A stretch of 64,000 bases of DNA from Niastella sp. OAS944 (GTDB taxonomy: Bacteria; Bacteroidota; Bacteroidia; Chitinophagales; Chitinophagaceae). Below are positions 61,705 through 64,000 of this stretch, piece after piece. The translations under genes were made by a program, and so were the position numbers. Under the pieces are notes generated by a model. The model saw only the letters and a list, made by a program, of their open reading frames with translations, was not told where the DNA came from and did no database searches. Position 1 is the stretch's first letter, and every line of letters starts with the position of its first letter. Location: positions 1,178,001-1,242,000 of the forward strand of contig JANUBW010000001.1 of NCBI GenBank assembly GCA_024809215.1, given 5' to 3'.

Positions 61705-62937
61705 TTACGCCAGCTTATACACCCCCACCGGTTTATGCCAGCCTTTAAGCGCTACATAACCAAAAGAATCGACTGCGGTTTGATCACCTTCTATTGATTG
61801 TATCACCTCCTCCGAAACCAGTAACTGCGATCCAAACTGTTTATTCAATTGTTCTATACGCGATGCCAGTATCACCACACTTCCGGTTATAGAATACTGC
61901 CGGCGTTGAGCAGTACCAATATTACCCGTTACCGCCTCACCGGCATGTATACCAATACCCACCCGGGTTGCAGGTAATAACCTGTTAAGCTCGTGCAACA
62001 ACATAACTGCTGCCGCCACTGCGTGCTGCGATGGGTTTCCCAGTTTTACCGGCGCGCCAAATGTAACCATACAACCGTCACCCAAAAACTGGTTGATGAT
62101 GCCGTTGTTCTTTGTAACCGTATCGATCACGATCTTAAAAAAATCATTCTGGTATTGCACAATCTCTTCGGGACTTCTATCAGAAGCATATTGGGTAAAG
62201 TTGCGGATATCGACAAACATCACTGCCACCTGCATGCGTTTGCTTTCGATGGCGCCATTATTCTCCAGCATCTTTTCGGCTATTTCCATAGAGATCTGCT
62301 GGCCAAAAAGATGTTCGGCCAGATGCCGCTTTTCCACTTCTACCAGTAATTTATTTATACCACTTCTTATCTGTTGAGCAACCAGCCCTGCCGCAATACC
62401 TGAAAATACCAGTATGGCTACCTTTACTCCATCTGAAGCATAAAAGTGTTCATACAAAAAATAACTGAACGTAAAGTAGGATGCCGCTGAAAACACACCA
62501 CAGAAAAATGATAACCAGAAATTCAACCGCAAGGTGGAAAGAATAATAAAAACAAAGTAGATATACACCACAGGTGAATTGAGCACATTGAATTGCGGAT
62601 ACTGTTTTGCAATGATAAAGATCATACATGAAGGCAAACACACTTCAATAACAGTATTTACATACCGTGCGCCCAATGGTATGTGTTTACGGTTCGATCG
62701 CAAATGTTTGCTAATAACAATGAACGATACTACCTCGAAAAGTAGTATCGTTACCGGGAATAACCAGGTTAAATTGAGATCAACATTTGGCGTACCGGAC
62801 TCTGTTGTCTTCAACACAAACAGATCGAGAAAGCGATAACCAATACCCACAGCAAACAATATGATCAAAATAAACGTTCTGCGCTTTTCATGCAGCAACA
62901 ATACCTCGTTTATATTTTCGCCGAAAAGAACTTTCAT
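61705..62937 (-). CDS. Membrane class III nucleotidyl cyclase, altered active site
   Basis: A 410-residue protein. Residues about 20-200 hold six membrane segments; residues about 235-400 hold a class III adenylate/guanylate cyclase domain: MFVDIRNFTQ (metal D243), FLGDGCMVTFGAP (metal D287) and TGSVVILASRIE. In the last motif the usual VNxAxR reads V355-I356-L-A-S-R360; the transition-state Asn is replaced by Ile while Arg is kept. Activity may be low, or the protein may act as a receptor. It is convergent with the binding-protein gene. Confidence 0.88.
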   Translation of the reverse strand: MKVLFGENINEVLLLHEKRRTFILIILFAVGIGYRFLDLFVLKTTESGTPNVDLNLTWLFPVTILLFEVVSFIVISKHLRSNRKHIPLGARYVNTVIEVCLPSCMIFIIAKQYPQFNVLNSPVVYIYFVFIILSTLRLNFWLSFFCGVFSAASYFTFSYFLYEHFYASDGVKVAILVFSGIAAGLVAQQIRSGINKLLVEVEKRHLAEHLFGQQISMEIAEKMLENNGAIESKRMQVAVMFVDIRNFTQYASDRSPEEIVQYQNDFFKIVIDTVTKNNGIINQFLGDGCMVTFGAPVKLGNPSQHAVAAAVMLLHELNRLLPATRVGIGIHAGEAVTGNIGTAQRRQYSITGSVVILASRIEQLNKQFGSQLLVSEEVIQSIEGDQTAVDSFGYVALKGWHKPVGVYKLA

Positions 62938-62948
62938 GATAACAAGTT

Positions 62949-63149
62949 TTAATGGATCCTGAACTCATTGTCTTCATTACGCTGGCGCACTGGCAAACAA
63001 AGCAGTATAACACAGGCAACAAACGGCAGCGGTAAGCCCAGCCAAAACCATAACCAGAATTTTCTACCCACGGTCTTTGCCATTAAACCCGTTACAAGGG
63101 GAAAGAAAAATGGCAGCGCAATTATTGGTAAAGCAACTAAAACCTCCAT
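62949..63149 (-). CDS. Small two-segment membrane protein
   Basis: A 66-residue protein with two membrane segments (LPIIALPFFFPLVTGLM; FWLWFWLGLPLPFVACVILL) and a polar tail. No family is recognised. It lies 11 bp upstream of the cyclase and downstream of the RND gene; possibly part of that transcript. Confidence 0.65.
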   Translation of the reverse strand: MEVLVALPIIALPFFFPLVTGLMAKTVGRKFWLWFWLGLPLPFVACVILLCLPVRQRNEDNEFRIH

Positions 63150-63165
63150 ATACTAATTTTAAATA

Positions 63166-64000
63166 TTAAGCATTAATAAGCACCGGTGATGGCTGAACCG
63201 CAGCCGCCTTTTTATTGAACCTGCTTACTATTTTGTCAACGATAACATAAATAACGGGCACTACTACCAGCGTAAGCAACATAGAGCTGGTTAACCCGCC
63301 AATAAGCGCCCAGGCCATACCATTTTTCCATTCGGCCCCTGCCCCACTAGCCAACGCCAGCGGCAGCATACCAATTACCATAGCGATGGTTGTCATTAGA
63401 ATGGGACGTAACCTGGTGCGGCCTGATTCTATCAGGGCATCTACTGTTTTATACCCCTGTTGTTTTAATTGGTTGGCGCAATCAACCAGCAGGATCGCAT
63501 TTTTTGCAACCAGCCCTATGAGCATGATAATACCAAGCAGTGAGAAAATATTGAGCGACTGCATGGCCAATGCCAGCGCCAGCAATGCACCTACAATGGC
63601 AACAGGAATAGAGAACAATACCACAAACGGATAGATATAGGAATTGTACAATGCCACCATGATGAGGTATACGAAAATGATAGAGGCGATCAGGGCATAA
63701 CCCATACTTCCAAAAGCTTCGGCCTGTTGTTTCATGTTACCCTCATACTCTATTGATACACCGGCAGGCAACGGATCTTTTTCTATCGCTGCTTTTATTT
63801 CAGCACCTACCGTACCCTGCGGGCGGCCACTCACTTCACTTGAAACCGTTACAGAACTGATACGATCTTTACGCTCTAGCTTGGCCGGACCGATTGTTTT
63901 TTCTATAGCAGCAAACTGGTTGAGCCTGATCACCTCACCGGTTGTATTTACAAATGATAACTGTTGCAGGTCATTTACCGAGCCCCTATCAAATGCATCG
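63166..64000 (-). CDS. RND-family efflux transporter, C-terminal part (5' end outside window)
   Basis: The frame is open to the window edge, so the start is missing; about 278 residues are visible. It includes the end of the porter domain (RPQGTVGAEIKAAIEKDPLP, GVSIEYEGNMKQQAEAFGSM) and the last block of membrane segments with GLVAKNAILLVDCANQLKQQ, SGRTRLRPILMTTIAMVIGM and ALIGGLTSSMLLTLVVVPVI, typical of AcrB/MexB-type HAE1 pumps. It uses the proton gradient to export hydrophobic compounds across both membranes. Partner genes would lie beyond 64000. Confidence 0.9.
   Translation of the reverse strand, partial: DAFDRGSVNDLQQLSFVNTTGEVIRLNQFAAIEKTIGPAKLERKDRISSVTVSSEVSGRPQGTVGAEIKAAIEKDPLPAGVSIEYEGNMKQQAEAFGSMGYALIASIIFVYLIMVALYNSYIYPFVVLFSIPVAIVGALLALALAMQSLNIFSLLGIIMLIGLVAKNAILLVDCANQLKQQGYKTVDALIESGRTRLRPILMTTIAMVIGMLPLALASGAGAEWKNGMAWALIGGLTSSMLLTLVVVPVIYVIVDKIVSRFNKKAAAVQPSPVLINA

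Overview
The window looks like chromosome from a Bacteroidota bacterium, most likely a soil or plant-associated member of the Chitinophagaceae. The evidence is a SusC/SusD pair, an OmpR-type outer-membrane beta-barrel receptor, DUF6266 and DUF3667 proteins, several promoters with the Bacteroidota -7 box TAnnTTTG, weak ribosome binding sites, and a tmRNA tag ending in YAMAA. The family-level placement is an inference from gene content.

Region 1 (1-11.3 kb) is an accessory region lying directly 3' of the tmRNA gene ssrA (10948-11316, minus strand). Degenerate copies of the tmRNA 3' end, each with a terminator hairpin beside it, recur in the same orientation at 11-75, 4473-4545 and 8925-8988. 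This is what successive integrations at the 3' end of ssrA would leave. The segments between copies carry (a) a GH25 muramidase without a signal peptide, a secreted retropepsin-like protein that has lost its DTG motifs, a lipoprotein and a polytopic membrane protein; (b) a large AT-rich primase-helicase of the TOTE conflict-system type beside a polyvalent-protein-type kinase gene broken by two in-frame stops; and (c) a TetR regulator and an SDR oxidoreductase, each with the same palindromic operator upstream. No integrase is visible.

Region 2 (11.5-30.5 kb) is mainly core genome: rseP, dxr, a GH3-type adenylating enzyme, rplU-rpmA, a 30-residue Lys/Ala histone-like peptide, pyruvate carboxylase, a PolX/PHP protein with a degenerate polymerase site, a four-helix-bundle (IVP) gene flanked by direct repeats, an NtrY-like histidine kinase, mazG and a DUF3667 protein.

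Region 3 (32-43.8 kb) is a sialic-acid utilisation locus, one minus-strand unit: susC, susD, a DHDPS-family aldolase, exo-sialidase, N-acetylneuraminate lyase and a kelch-mutarotase/sodium-solute-symporter fusion. A divergent FCD-type GntR regulator faces it. Matching 15-bp palindromes lie at the susC start site and upstream of the regulator. ManNAc epimerase and kinase are not in the window.

Region 4 (44-64 kb) holds small signalling and envelope genes, then a molybdenum-cofactor cluster (xdhC, mocA-like, moaA, moeA, moaD, moaE, moaC-moaB fusion) facing a Tat-exported IorAB-type molybdenum hydroxylase that should consume the cofactor. A Gfo/Idh-like protein lacking its EKP motif, a tail-collar protein with a leaderless type-I binding protein, a class III cyclase with an altered transition-state motif, and the 3' part of an RND efflux pump follow.

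The most unusual feature spans the whole window. Many intergenic regions carry short quasi-periodic words (for example TGGTGAGTGG, GGCAATTGACAAT, CCAAATCTCAAGTTCC, GTTGATAAGTTGAC). These often appear as inverted arms that fold on themselves, and most start at or within about 10 nt of a stop codon. Two word families share an internal core, and one flanks the IVP gene as about 220-bp direct repeats. A separate array of about 24 units with a strict 21-bp period lies between xdhC and mocA.
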